A stretch of 64,000 nucleotides of DNA from Lytechinus pictus. Taxonomy: Eukaryota; Echinodermata; Echinoidea; Temnopleuroida; Toxopneustidae. Below are positions 11,153-22,497 of this stretch, one piece after another; within the stretch, counting starts at the first letter, position 1, and the number at the start of each line of letters is the position of its first letter. The stretch lies in assembly GCF_037042905.1 (NCBI RefSeq), contig NC_087257.1:15660001-15724000 (forward strand). Direction: 5' to 3'. The notes under the pieces are model-generated. The model did not search any database. It was not told the DNA's origin and saw nothing but the letters and a program-made list of their open reading frames with translations. The translations under genes were made by a program, and so were the position numbers.

Positions 11153-11926
11153 GTGGGTGTTTCATAAAGCTGGTCGTAAGTTAAGAGCGACTTTAAGAAC
11201 GACTGGTGATCCTTTCTTGTGGTAAATGGTATATTCATTGGCGATTTGGTTAAAGGACAAGTCCACCCCAACAAAAAGTTGATTTGAATAAAAAGAGAAA
11301 AATCTAACAAGCATAACACTGAAAATTTCATCAAAATCGGATGTAAATTAAGAAAGTTATGAAATTTGAAAGTTTTGCTTAATTTCACAAAACAGTTATA
11401 TGCACATCCTGGTGGGTATGCAAATGTGGAGAGTGGAGACTGATGACGTCATCCACTCACTATTTCTTTTCTATTTTATTGTATAAAATACGGAATGTCC
11501 TATTTTTCTCCTCATTGTCAAGTGAAACAACGATTAAATCCTCCCTGAATATGTGGAATGAGCATTGTTAAATACTACATGATTCAGTCAAGTTGGTCCT
11601 TATTGTCAAATCTATAAAAAATGAAATATAGTATAATTCGAACAATAAAAAAATAAAGAAATAGTGAGGGACATCATCGACTGTCTCATTTCAGTTGTGC
11701 ATATCACTGTTTTGTGAAAAATAAGCAAAACTTTAAAATGTCATAACTTTCTTATTTTACATCTGATTTTGATGAAATTTTCAGCGTTTTGCTAGTTTGA
11801 TTTTTCTCTATTTATTCAAATCAACATTTTTGTGGGGTGGACTTGACCTTTAAGCGCGTAAGAAAGGTTCACCAGTACTTCTTAAAGTCGCTCTTAACTT
11901 ACGAACAGTTTTATGAAATGGGCTCC
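11153..11926. mobile_element. MITE family A interrupted by family B
   Basis: The left arm (GTGTTTCATAAAGCTGG) runs to about 11250 and the right arm resumes at 11854, ending in AACAGTTTTATGAAATGGG. Between them lies a complete family B element. Comparison with the intact copy at 56251-56424 shows that the two halves fit together. Confidence 0.88.
11254..11849. mobile_element. MITE family B (TTAA-flanked, piggyBac-like ends)
   Basis: Long foldback: AAGGACAAGTCCACCCCA at the left mirrors TGGGGTGGACTTGACCTT at the right, bounded by TTAA at 11250-11253 and 11850-11853. TTAA duplication is the piggyBac superfamily signature. Internal arms include TCAAAATCGGATGTAAA. Other copies: about 15948-16550, 16785-17360, 27268-29060 (interrupted) and fragments near 49000. 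Confidence 0.85.
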
Positions 11927-11929
11927 TGG

Positions 11930-12455
11930 ACTCGTAATGTAGATTCAAAACTTCCTAAGTTCTCTCTTGAGCAATGGCATGCATTTGAATGAAAAATGTT
12001 TTGCTTTGGTTGCCTAGACGCCCAATAGGCAAATAGCCCAGACCTAGGAAATCATACTTTGGAAGTTGGCATAGAGTCATAAGTTTTATTTGTCCATTGG
12101 TGTCACTATGACTATTTCATTCTTGAATTAGGGGCTGGGCAGTAGTAGGTGAACATGTGCCATGAGAGAATATTAGTACATCTCTATGTAATGGTGGGTT
12201 GAAGTAACGCTTCTTCATGACTGAACTTATCTTTTCCTAGACTCTAGAACCTTCTATTTTCTAGGTTAGCTTTAAAAAAATCAAGAGATAGACCTTCTTC
12301 CAACTTATTCAATACGATGCTAACCATATATTATTTTTTATAAAGAATATTTTCTGTTGAATGAATCTTCCATTGAAAAAAAATATCATCATCAATCAAA
12401 CCTATTTTTATTCGTGTTACTCTTTGAATCTATTCCAACTTTGCTGCCTATTGCT
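11930..12455. other. Unannotated spacer
   Basis: No repeat end, exon or RNA gene is recognised between the nested MITE and the CTA array. Confidence 0.4.
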
Positions 12456-12522
12456 GCTGCTACTACAACAACTACTTCTTCTTCTACTACTACTACTACT
12501 ACTACTGCTACTGCTGCTGCTG

Positions 12523-12575
<53 letters not shown>

Positions 12576-12909
12576 ACTGCTGCTGCTACTACTACTACTA
12601 TACTACTACTACTACTAGCTACCATTACTTCTTCTCCTTCTACTACCACTACTATAGTCTAGGCTATGACTACTACTACTGCTTCTACTACTACTACTAC
12701 TACTACCAGGGGCCACGGAAGCGGGGGGGGGGGGGGGGGGCTGGGGGGGCTTCAGCCCCCCGACTCTTTTCCAAAACCGTGTACAAAAACGTAAAAATGA
12801 CCATATGATTGTGATTTTTTGCATGGTCAGCCCCCCCACTTTGAAAACCGTTCCGCGGCCCCTGACTACTACTACTACTACTACTACTATACTGCTGCTG
12901 CTGCTGCTG

Positions 12910-12974
<65 letters not shown>

Positions 12975-13157
12975 GCTGCTGTTGCTGCTGCTGCTACTGC
13001 TACTACTACTAATGCTGCTATACTACTACTTCTACTAGCTACCATTACTTCTTCTCCTTCTACTACCACTACTATATAGTCTAGGCTATGACTACTACTA
13101 CTACTACTACTACTTCTACTACTACTACTACCACTACTACCACTACTACCACTACTA

Positions 13158-13217
<60 letters not shown>

Positions 13218-13258
13218 TACTACTACCACTACTACTACTACCACTACTACTACTACTT

Positions 13259-13306
<48 letters not shown>

Positions 13307-13641
13307 TACTTTTACTACTTCTACTACTATTACTACTAACTGCTACTACTACTACTAGCTACCACTACTTCTTCGCCTTCTATTATTGCTACTACTACTA
13401 CTACTTCTATGTACTTCTAGCAACCGTGACCACTACTCTTTCTACTCTCACTTACTATGACTACTACTACTACTACTACTACTAACTACTACTACTACTA
13501 CTACTACTTCTACTACTACTACTACTTCTACTATTGCTACTACTACTACTACTACTAGCTACTACTAACTACTACTACTTCTATGTACTTCTAGCTACCA
13601 CTACTTCTACTCCTACTAATATCACTAACTAAGACTACTCA

Positions 13642-13672
<31 letters not shown>

Positions 13673-13790
13673 GTAACTACTACTACTACTACTACTACTG
13701 CTACTACTACTACCACCACTACTACTGCCCCTGCTGTTGCGGCTGCTGCTGCTGCTACTACTACTACTACTACTACTACTGTATTGGGTG
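12456..13790. repeat. (CTA)n compound microsatellite, about 1.3 kb
   Basis: Almost uninterrupted CTA/ACT triplets with CTG-rich blocks (12505-12590, 12890-12910, 12975-13005). It has sub-repeats: a block ending GCTACCATTACTTCTTCTCC recurs near 12618 and 13038, so segments of the array have been duplicated. The open frames here are poly-Thr, Leu, Tyr or Val artefacts. Confidence 0.97.
12707..12864. mobile_element. hAT-like MITE (CAGGGGCCGCGGAA ends) in the microsatellite
   Basis: Begins CAGGGGCCACGGAAG and ends with the complement CTTTGAAAACCGTTCCGCGG then CCCCTG. ACTACTAC flanks both sides. That fits an 8 bp duplication but is uninformative inside a CTA repeat. A second copy is at 22116-22287 and a fragment at about 54409-54475. 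Confidence 0.82.
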
Positions 13791-14464
13791 CTTTAACAGC
13801 TCATACTACCAAAGTACCATACTACTACTCCTACTGTAGTGGGTGCTATAACGGCATATAATTATACCATCATTTCAATCACAAGAAAAACACATGTACG
13901 AGGACGATTGTAAGACTAGTATCATCGTGTTTACATACTCAATTTCACTGGAATTTCCCCTGGATCTCACACCTAGTCATAGCCATACCGTGGAGCACCA
14001 CGAGCATACTACTCAAATATACAAAACAACTTCAAGGAAACACTGCGATGCATACAGACCGATACACGGCACTGCCTCCATTCAATAGCTTTTGAACGGG
14101 TGTTTACTGTTTACTCTCATATCATAGAATAGACTTGTAGTTGTACCTATTATTGGGATATTAGAATATTCTAGCATACACTCACCATCATCAATGTAAC
14201 CGGTGTTGAGTGACGAATCGTCGCCATTGAATAGCCGGGAATATCTTGGCATTTTGCACCATTAATTTGATATATAGACATATAATTACACAGAACATGA
14301 AAATATGTAGCTCGCTACGAAAGTCATCACACGGCCAAAATACTCTCTCGATCTCACTCCCTGGCCCAGACGCATTCTCCACACCTAACAGATTGAGGGC
14401 GCTATGTCTATTGTAGTCTGCTGGGTGAATGCATTATGGCTAAATTGCCAATTCGTCTGCTGAC
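13790..14464. other. Spacer, no gene supported
   Basis: The motif TACTACTCCTACTGTAGTGGGTGC partly repeats at 13785-13855. A 63-codon minus-strand frame at 14191-14382 has no family resemblance or clear splice site. Confidence 0.4.
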
Positions 14465-14465
14465 A

Positions 14466-14640
14466 TTTCAATTCAATTAAATTCAAATCTTTATTCCATT
14501 TCCATTCAAAACATGATACCAAGTAATATAAATCAGATACAATTTTACAGATGAACATTCTTACTTGAGCATAAATGGAAATGAGGGGGTCCACTGAAAG
14601 CAAAGCTTGTAAAGCCTATGGATCCCCTTGGAAATGAAAA
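14466..14640 (-). mobile_element. SINE-like retroposon, minus orientation
   Basis: Read on the minus strand it ends in AATGGAATAAAGATTTGAAT followed by short AT-rich tail repeats. It shares an AAAGCTTGTA(A/G)AG segment and the same layout with 50425-50700. The variable simple-repeat tail suggests a retroposon 3' end. No coding capacity. Confidence 0.55.
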
Positions 14641-14694
14641 AATATTGTCGACTTATTCATATAATTATGCGTATTTTTCCTGGAAAGAAAATAC

Positions 14695-15320
14695 CCGTCC
14701 ACTCACCACGTGGTCTATTTCCATTTAGTCTAAGGCCATTCCGTCCATCAACATTCCGGCCGTCTAACAACCATTTGGTTCAGTTATCATTTGGTCCAAT
14801 TATCTGATCACTTCGTCTAATCCCCATTTCGTCTACAACCAGTTGGTCTAATATCAATTTCCTTTTCATTTTGCGCAATTAACACTTATGGGGTGTTGCA
14901 AGAAACTTGCGATCAATATCGCAAGTCTATTTTTGGTCCTTAAATCAATCATATGTCTTGTAGTTAATTGCAAATTAGCCATTGACTGATTGCTAATCTG
15001 CTCCTTGAAAGAAGAAGTTTAATCCGATTTGCTATACAGCTAACGTTGGTCTATCAGTTGTAAAATTGAAACAGAATATTTGCCATTGATCGAAAATATT
15101 TTCTTGCAACATCCCCTTAGTCCAATACGACCAAATGGTATTAATGACTAATGGACCCCCGTATATGGCTAAACTAGTTATTAGACGAAATGGTAAGTAC
15201 ACGAATTGGCAATTAGATCATGTTCATAGAAGACGAACTGAACTACTACCAAATGATAGTAGACGAGTTGGCAATTGGACGAATTGGCATTAGACGAATT
15301 GGAAATAAACCGTCCGCTGT
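14695..15320. mobile_element. Foldback element built of CCATTTCGTCTA words
   Basis: The left half repeats CATTTAGTCTAA, CATTTCGTCTAC and similar. The right half repeats their complements (TTAGACGAATTGG, AGACGAAATGG). The centre (14880-15120) is unrelated AT-rich DNA. The shape is a foldback with short-word arrays as arms. Confidence 0.75.
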
Positions 15321-15544
15321 GCACACCCATTTCCAGTTTCGTCCCTACCCGAAAAAAGTAATACTTATTTTTTTGGTGCTGTGTGTAAATCAAGGTTAGG
15401 CCCAACTATTTTGAAACATCGTTCATTAGGAAATAATGAGGGGAAAAAAGAAGTTTAAAAATGCGATATTCTCCATTAGGAAAACGTAGGTAGTGCAACG
15501 GGATAACCAGCAATAATATATTTCAATCGCATATATACGATGAG

Positions 15545-15550
<6 letters not shown>

Positions 15551-15579
<29 letters not shown>

Positions 15580-15640
15580 GGGGGGGGGGGGGGGTTGCAC
15601 GCGAACGGGATAACTCTCCGGGGAGGGGGGGGGGGGGGGG
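15551..15640. repeat. Long T and G homopolymers
   Basis: About 33 T followed by about 16 G, then another G run near 15625. The matching frame reads as poly-Pro/Lys and is not a gene. Such runs are also prone to assembly error. Confidence 0.9.
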
Positions 15641-15689
15641 TCTCACGCAGCACGATTTTGTAACAAGAACCTAATTTTTGACGTAGTGA

Positions 15690-15790
15690 TCCCATTGCAA
15701 ATCACTCGAGCTTGAAATACGTGGTTGAAAGGTTGTGAATTCAAATCCCAGCTCTGTCATTATCTCCACTTTTAACCATGCAAAAACGCC
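15690..15790 (+). mobile_element. tRNA-like SINE head, degraded
   Basis: GGTTGTGAATTCAAATCCCA resembles an RNA polymerase III B box with its flank. An A-box-like stretch lies about 45 bp upstream. The cloverleaf is not complete. Confidence 0.35.
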
Positions 15791-15879
15791 CGAGAGTAAT
15801 TTCTGTCGTCTATTACGGTCAGCCGCTATGACTGATTAATCTTGGCGTAAAATGTTTCATTTGTAATTGGGTATCCCGT

Positions 15880-16554
15880 TTCATAAAACTGTTCGTAAGA
15901 TAAAAGCGACTTTAAGAACGACTGGTGAACGTTCTATTGCATATCTAAATGTCAAGTGCACCCCAGACAAAAGATGATTTGAATAAATGGAGAAAAATCA
16001 AACAAGAATAATGATGAAAACTTCATCAAAATCGGATGGAAAATAAGAAAATTATGACATTTTTAAGTGTCGGTTATTTTTCACGAAACAGTTCTATGCT
16101 CAACTCAGTGATATGCAAATGAGAGAGTCGATGATGTCACTCACTATTTCTTTTTTTATATTTTTATTGTTTGAGTTATACAATATCTCATTTTTTACGG
16201 ATTTGACAATTATGACCATCTTGTTTGAACCACAAACTGTTAAATCAATCGAATTCCACATGACCAGGGAGGAATAAAATCTTTTCCGCATGACAATGAG
16301 GAGAAAATTCAAATATTTCATATTTCATATAATAAAACACAAAATAAATAGTGAGTGGGTGATGTCATCGGTCCTCTCATTTGCATACTGACCTGGATGT
16401 GCTTAGAACTGTTTTGTGAAATTTAGAAGAACTTTAAAATGTCATAACTTTCTTATTTCAGACCCGATTTTGATGAAATTTTCAGTGTTATTCTTATTTC
16501 ATTTTTCTCCTTCTATTCAAATAATCTTTTTGTTGGGGTGGACTTGTCCTTTAA
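15880..16554. mobile_element. Half of MITE A fused to a complete MITE B
   Basis: CGTTTCATAAAACTGTTCGT to about 15940 is the left half of family A. It runs directly into a family B copy (GTCAAGTGCACCCCA to GTGGACTTGTCCTTTAA at 16554). No right half of A follows, unlike the clean nest at 11153. Confidence 0.75.
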
Positions 16555-16732
16555 AAACAAGAGACCCTAGCTCAACGTGGACCAGATCATTAAACATGAC
16601 TTGTTTGAATACAAAACACCTCCGTGATCAGCTCAGTTGCTTTTCTCGGGCGATAAATAGATATTCTTTAATATTGTTAAAGATCCCCCCGTCCCCGAAA
16701 TATGTCCATGTATTTGAAGGTAAACAAGCTTT

Positions 16733-17870
16733 ACTACTACTGACCCCGAAATTTCCTGTTCCGGTTCCCGCTATTCTCGCGTGAAAAAAAGAGAAAAATC
16801 CAACAAACATAATATTGAAAATTTCATCAAAATCGGATGTAAAATAAGAAAGTTATGATATTTTAAAGTTTCGCTTAATTTCACAAAACAGTTATATGCA
16901 CATCCTGGTCGGTATGCAAATGAGGAGACTGATGACGTCATTCAATCACTATATCTTTTGTATTTTATTATGTGAAATATGAAATATTCTAATTTTCTAT
17001 ATATTGTCGAGGGAAACAACTATTAATTCCTCCCTGAAAATGTGGAATTAGCATTGTTTAATACTATATGGTTCAGTCAAGGTGGTCCTTATTGTCAAAT
17101 ATGTAAAAAATGAAATATTGTATAAAATTCAAACAATAAAAAACAAAAGAAATAGTGAGTGATGGACATCATCGACTGACCCATTTGCATGTCGCTGAGT
17201 TGTGCATATCACTGTTTTGTGAAAAATAAGCGAAACTTCAAAATGCCATAACTTTTTTTATTTTACATCCGATTTTGATGAAATTTTTAGCATTATGTTT
17301 GTTTGATTTTTCCCTATTTATTCAATCAACATTTTACTGGGGTGGACTTGACCTTTAAGATAAATTATTTATGAAATAAACAATTAAAATTTGAAACCTT
17401 AGTCGTAAGCATTAAATGTCACACCCTCCTTACGAGTTGAAATTCAGTTTGATACAGTTTTAGATGATAAATAGGGCATATGGATTAGCCACGTTTGACA
17501 TTACAATCAAAGCAAATTTTGACGACCAAAAAATGAAAGGTCGATGTTTAACTAATTACCATTTTTTTAATAGACTGACGGTATAAAGTTCAAACTTTTA
17601 TGCATATACATAACCTTTATGATTAGGCCTATGAACTTCCTCAGCAAGTTGGAAGGGGGTATATAGTCCATGCATGTATTTGATGTTGAACGAGCTGTAA
17701 TGGTCAAATTATACTACTACTGACCCCGAAATTTCATGTTCCGGTTCCCGCTATATTTTTGCGTGAAAATATCCATATAATTGATGCTGAACGAGCTTTA
17801 ATGGTCTAATTACTACTACTGACCCCGAAATTTCATGTTCCGGTTCCCGCTATTCTTGCGTGAAAATAAT
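16733..17870 (+). repeat. Three copies of a 55 bp ACTGACCCCGAAATTTC word, with a truncated MITE B
   Basis: The phrase ACTGACCCCGAAATTTC then TGTTCCGGTTCCCGCTAT occurs at about 16737, 17718 and 17818. A family B copy without its left end occupies 16785-17360, starting right after the first phrase. It ends GGTGGACTTGACCTTTAA. Confidence 0.75.
17432..17610 (+). repeat. Direct repeat, left copy
   Basis: GAGTTGAAATTCAGTTTGAT through AATAGACTGACGGTATAAA is repeated in the same orientation at about 20059-20200, with one internal 25 bp indel. The two copies flank a 2.4 kb interval holding the AATC array and the nested elements. Confidence 0.75.
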
Positions 17871-17998
17871 GAAAGGAGAAGTCGTAAAAGTCTTAGGAGA
17901 AATTCTTTCTGAAACATATTTTGGACATCGCTCTCAAGCTCTTAGAGCTTATGATGATCTTTTCATGTACGTATTATCCTTGTGATTATACTAATGAT

Positions 17999-18072
17999 AA
18001 ATCAATCAATCAGTCAATGATCAATCAATCAATCAATCAATCAATCAATGATCAATCAATCAATCAATAAAT

Positions 18073-18111
<39 letters not shown>

Positions 18112-18186
18112 CCAACCAATCAATTAATCAATCAGTCAATCAATCAATCAATCAATTAATCAATTAATCAATCAATCAATCAATCA
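17999..18186. repeat. (AATC)n tetranucleotide array with an (AAGC)n core
   Basis: AATC units run 17999-18070, AAGC units 18073-18108, and AATC units resume to 18186. Confidence 0.95.
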
Positions 18187-18198
18187 CACCCGCCCTAT

Positions 18199-20056
18199 AG
18201 CCTGGCTCACACTATGCGATCCGATGCGACGCGATTTTTCAAGAAATCGCATTTTGCATTAAATGCAACAGTTCCTAGAAGTAAAATTATTCTATATAAA
18301 GTTTGGCATGATGTTAGGAATACTAAACTCATATTTTTACTTTGCGGCAAGCCCTGTGGTCGGGGTCAAGTCCGAATCGGCTTCAAGTCGTAGCCGATGA
18401 TGACGTCATTACGATTTGGAATTGAATTTGTTTTTATTCATTCAGGGAGGCTCGAGCTTGACTGAATTTCAATTTCAGTAGTCCTACCACTATTCTGTAC
18501 TCTTATCCGTAAGATTTTACTAGTTGGAATGTCCATATCAAACGGTATCACAATTTCTTTGAAATTCAGATCACAACTACCGCGTAGCCAGGATTTCATT
18601 TTGGAGGGGGCGGTAAATGCACGCGAAGCGTGCCAATTTACACTTACAGAGCGCGCGAAGCGCGCTCCCTAGGGGGTGGGTGCAGGGAGGGGGAGTTTCC
18701 ACGTCCCCTAGCTGCGAAGTGCGAAGCTTTGTGTTTCATAAATTAATTGAAAAGGAGCCGTCTCTCTTGTCTCTAGTACCTATATCAGCTCCAATTCAGT
18801 TGAATAATATATTGTGATTTTGAACCTTGTGAAAAGTGAACGCACAAAAAAGGGATAAAGAGGAGGAAATTAAAATGATAATTACCTCGCGCAAAGCGCG
18901 GAAGCTAAAGCGTTTTATCATTTTTTTGCAATGAAAAGGGTCCCGAGAAAAGGGCATTCTCTAAGTCATATTGAATGCTTCCCTTGAAAAGATCAGATTT
19001 GATTACAAATAATTTAGCGACAGTGCATATCTTTAACTCGCAAAATAAGAGGAGAAGATGGGTATATGCCAGGAGGAAGATATTCATCCCCGCGCAGAGC
19101 AATTCGAAACTCTGAAATTTCAAAGGGCGGACGTTTCATCAAATGCAGATATCTTTATACCCATCGGCTCTAATGCAATTGATTTTCTAAGGTTATTGAA
19201 CTTCATTACAAGGAAAATACCACGCAAAAAGTTGGAACTTCCGTGATTTATTGAAATTATATAAAAATGATTATGTAGAAATTATTTGACTTATCCTGAG
19301 GCGCTTCATTTTGAATGATATAGAAGCTCAAGTGTCATTCAAAATTTCAAACTGAGGGCGCAAAATAGGACAGGAGATGAATGTGCAGGGACATGAAGTT
19401 TAATAGAACTTATAAAAAAATTATTGTACTTTTTTATTTAATACGACACGAATTCCTTCCTCTTTTTAAATTAGAAACCTGTTTGCCCCCAAATTATGGT
19501 TGTTTATAGTAATAAGCTGAAAAGCGGGAGAAGTTGCTTATATGGAGGTGACGGCAGAAATTGATATAAAGATTTTACCCGCCCGTAGTCGACCCGACCA
19601 GAAGCTGCGCGATCAATTTGAAAAAAAAGATAACTTCATATCGGCCCAACCTTACTCTAATTCCATGCCCTAATGTATACATTTAAACTTGAACTGACAA
19701 GAAACCCCAGAAACACATACAGCTGAGGTGGGAAAACAGGGTAAGAGAAAGGATGAGGGAAACAAAGGATAACTGCAATATTGTCATTTAACCGCGCGCA
19801 GCGCGGAAGCAAAATTCATATATATTAGAGCAAGGGTGAAGGAGTTTCTTTTTTGAGAAAAAAATAATGAATAAAAAGAAAAACCCACAAAGCTAACTTT
19901 CTTCACTTTCCTCCTTTCGCTTTTCCTTTTCTCCTATCTTTTTCCCTTCTTTTTTTTTTTCTTTTTTTTTTGGGGGGGGGGGCGACCGCCCCCACCGCCC
20001 AACCCCCCTGGCTACGCGCCTGGATCACAACGAATCGCATATAGTGTGAGCCGGGC
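18199..20056. mobile_element. Outer MITE (GCCTGGCTCACACTATGCGA ends), split by element D
   Basis: The left terminus GCCTGGCTCACACTATGCGA has its inverted partner TCGCATATAGTGTGAGCCGG at 20035-20054. The element is split at 18577 by element D. Confidence 0.8.
18578..20023. mobile_element. Element D, 1.45 kb hAT-like, with 8 bp target-site duplication
   Basis: Termini TACCGCGTAGCCAGG and CCTGGCTACGCGCCTGG are inverted. The octamer ATCACAAC flanks both ends (18570-18577 and 20024-20031). The interior holds several short GC hairpins of the GCGCGAAGCGCG type at about 18615, 18655, 18890 and 19795, in AT-rich DNA. Open frames are short and there is no transposase. A second copy is at 27486-28908. 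Confidence 0.88.
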
Positions 20057-20058
20057 TA

Positions 20059-20200
20059 AAGAGTTGAAATTAAGTTTGATACAGTTTTAGAAAGCAAATT
20101 TCAACAATAAAAATGTCAAAGGTCGATGTTTCACTAATTGCCTGTTTTTTTAATAGACTGACGGTATAAATTTTAAACTTTTACATAAACATATTTTCTC
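20059..20200 (+). repeat. Direct repeat, right copy
   Basis: Partner of 17432-17610; starts GAGTTGAAATTAAGTTTGAT. The left copy lies 1.8 kb before the outer MITE, so this may be an older duplication or element end. Confidence 0.7.
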
Positions 20201-20220
20201 CTCGTTCAGAGGTACTGTAC

Positions 20221-20431
20221 ACTCTAAAAACAAATCAGTAAAAAATGTTAATAGTTAATAGGGTCAGCTGGGTGCAACTGTTATTCTAGTCATATTTGAC
20301 TACTTTCTAGTCGTATTTTACAAGAACAGAGTTATTTATAAATAAAATATATGTCAGAAATGTGACTAGCATATCAGTTGCACCCAGCTGACGACTTGTC
20401 TAGTCAATTTGACTGATTTGTTTTAAGAGTA
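20221..20431. mobile_element. Foldback MITE, TA-flanked
   Basis: CAAATCAGT near the left end pairs with ACTGATTTG near the right. Inner arms GTCAGCTGGGTGCAACTG and CAGTTGCACCCAGCTGAC are near perfect. The length is about 210 bp. Confidence 0.75.
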
Positions 20432-21950
20432 TATTTTTTCTCATTTTAACCATGTTAACAGTTTCTCTCAAGACACATGGTGTGTAAAGCTACAATAGAA
20501 GTTACATATTACACATATCATGCATGTAGTCTAATAATAAATCACTATCGGTTTAAAGATCTTTGAACATCTTGGAATGAATTCGCCCTTCTATATATAT
20601 ATATATTTTTTTTTTTTAATCATGCCAAATTGAATAGATAAATTCCAGTTGTGGGGACGATCTCAAAATGACTTTTTGCAGAATTCAATATAATGATCAC
20701 CAAAGTGTCTGTTTGTATGAATAAAAAAAATATGTGCCAAAGGATTCTGGAAGAAAATAAGCGCGGATTCTGTCACTTCCGTCGGGTCTTTATTCCAGCA
20801 ATAATAATACACTGTCCCACATGTGCCTATCTGTGTTGGCGATCTTCAGTGTGATTTTTAGCTTAGATATTATGATTTCACAAAGTTCCGTTTATGTAAC
20901 TGTACCATATCTAGATCCACGATGATATAGTATAATACTTAACCTTGGTTTTATAGACTTTCTCACTAAATAAGTGTTTTACTGCAACTACTGTCATTTA
21001 GCTTTAAAGCTCGTGGATAGTGTTGGTAAAGGATACAAAAATTCCAGTTGAATGGATCTTTCCTATTGAATAACGATTGCTGATGATGATTCAATGCGAA
21101 ATTGACAGAATTTCTTCTTGGAAATATTAAATTTTAAATAAACTCCGAGAAATAAAATCATTCTCCTCGGCTGAATTTCAAAGACAGTTCGCTGAATTTA
21201 TGCGCACTTATATAGCGCCCACTTTCGTCCACGACTGATTTTTCCCCCTGTTAGTTGATCACTAGCCGTTCCACTTTTAGCAAACCGAAATATCCCTGCG
21301 AGCGTAGTCTGCTAATTCCGTGTGCGCGCTCGTCGATCATTGTTCCTTAGTTTTAGCATGGCCTCCGTCGAGTTTCTCCCCCAGCGAGTTCGGCGAGGAG
21401 CACAGCTAGGAAACCGATGAATTTTTGTTAGATGGGTTAGATAATTATTAAAAAAAATGTGGACTAACTTACCCCTTATGCTGTCCCTCCAACCTGTAGT
21501 TCACATGTTACAGTAGTTTATTTTGACGTTCATGAAAACGTATTAGAGATGAGTCTGTCAAAATTTTGGCTACAAATTTCCACGTGCGACAAGATTGGTT
21601 CATGGTTCTTGAAACTGCGAGATACATTATACTGCGTGCTGCATGCGATGCGATGCGATGGACATTGGTCACGCTCGCTCAGCTCGGCGCTTCGGCCTGA
21701 CATTCTCTCACGCTTTATCCAACTCTATGCATTCTGTTCATACACAGTTTTGCGTGTACGATGTGTTCATGTCTTTCACGTCATATTTCAGCGCATGCAT
21801 TGGGGAAGGGAAATTAATTTGGAAGTGGGAAAAGGGAGAAAAGAAGAAAGGGAAAGGTAAAAAAAAAGAGGATAACAAGTAAAGGAAAAGAAAGAACAAA
21901 TGAGGCAAGGGAAACAGGAAATAAGAATGGAACGAGCTAACATGATAGCA
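20432..21950. other. Spacer with a dispersed-repeat copy and a GC-richer patch
   Basis: 20645-20940 matches repeats at 55970-56460 and 62520-63070 (shared AAGGATTCTGGAAGAAA and TAATACACTGTCCC). At 21180-21420 base composition rises, TTATATAGCG occurs at 21218, and a 20-codon frame starts ATGGCCTCC at 21358. This may be an old promoter or first exon, but no splice partner was found. Confidence 0.4.
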
Positions 21951-22115
21951 GAGGCAGATCAATTTCGCGGCCAATATCACGAATATGGGGGGGGGGGGAA
22001 TTTTTCACCCATTATTTTCCACGATCGACCGCTCTGAGTTGATTTTTGTTTGTTTCTTTCTTTGAAGGTGTATACCTCACAGTCAGCTTTATTCTTATAA
22101 AACAACATAAATGCA

Positions 22116-22287
22116 GGGGCCGCAGAATGGTTTTCAAAGTGAGGGGGGCTGAGTCAAATGTTTTTTTTTGGGGGGGGGGGGTGACCATGCAAAAAATCAC
22201 AATCAAATGGTCATTTTTACTTTTTTGAACACGGTTATGGAAAAAAGCAGGGGCTGGAGTCCCCCCTCGCTTCCGCGACCCCTGAAA
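22116..22287. mobile_element. hAT-like MITE, CAGGGGCCGC ends
   Basis: CAGGGGCCGCAGAATGG at the left and CTTCCGCGACCCCTG at the right. The interior GACCATGCAAAAAATCACAA matches the copy at 12707-12864 in reverse orientation. Flanking octamers do not match cleanly. Confidence 0.75.
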
Positions 22288-22497
22288 TGTATAATCCTAT
22301 ACGTACTATTCAATATAGTGCGAGTGATGCGCGAGTTAAAATTTTTCGTAAATGTCATATTTTGTCCTGAAAATAAAACATCTAACTAATAACTATACTG
22401 CAAATACGAAGCACGAGCAGATTTTTTTTTCATATATATTCTGGCCTGATAAACAAGGGACCTGTTCTGATTGTAGTAGCCATGAAGACGATACATA

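Noticed and set aside
10559..11167. A 202-codon plus-strand frame
   Set aside because: It begins in the ATC repeat and runs antisense across the Dispatched N-terminal exon, whose phase fit is better supported.
12357..13339. Long frames of poly-Thr, poly-Leu, poly-Val
   Set aside because: Translation of the CTA microsatellite in several frames on both strands.
14191..14382. First exon of the Dispatched gene (MENASGPG frame)
   Set aside because: No suitable phase 1 donor and no similarity; only a guess.
21358..21420. 20-codon frame in a GC-richer patch as a gene start
   Set aside because: Stops quickly, with no donor found; could be an old promoter only.
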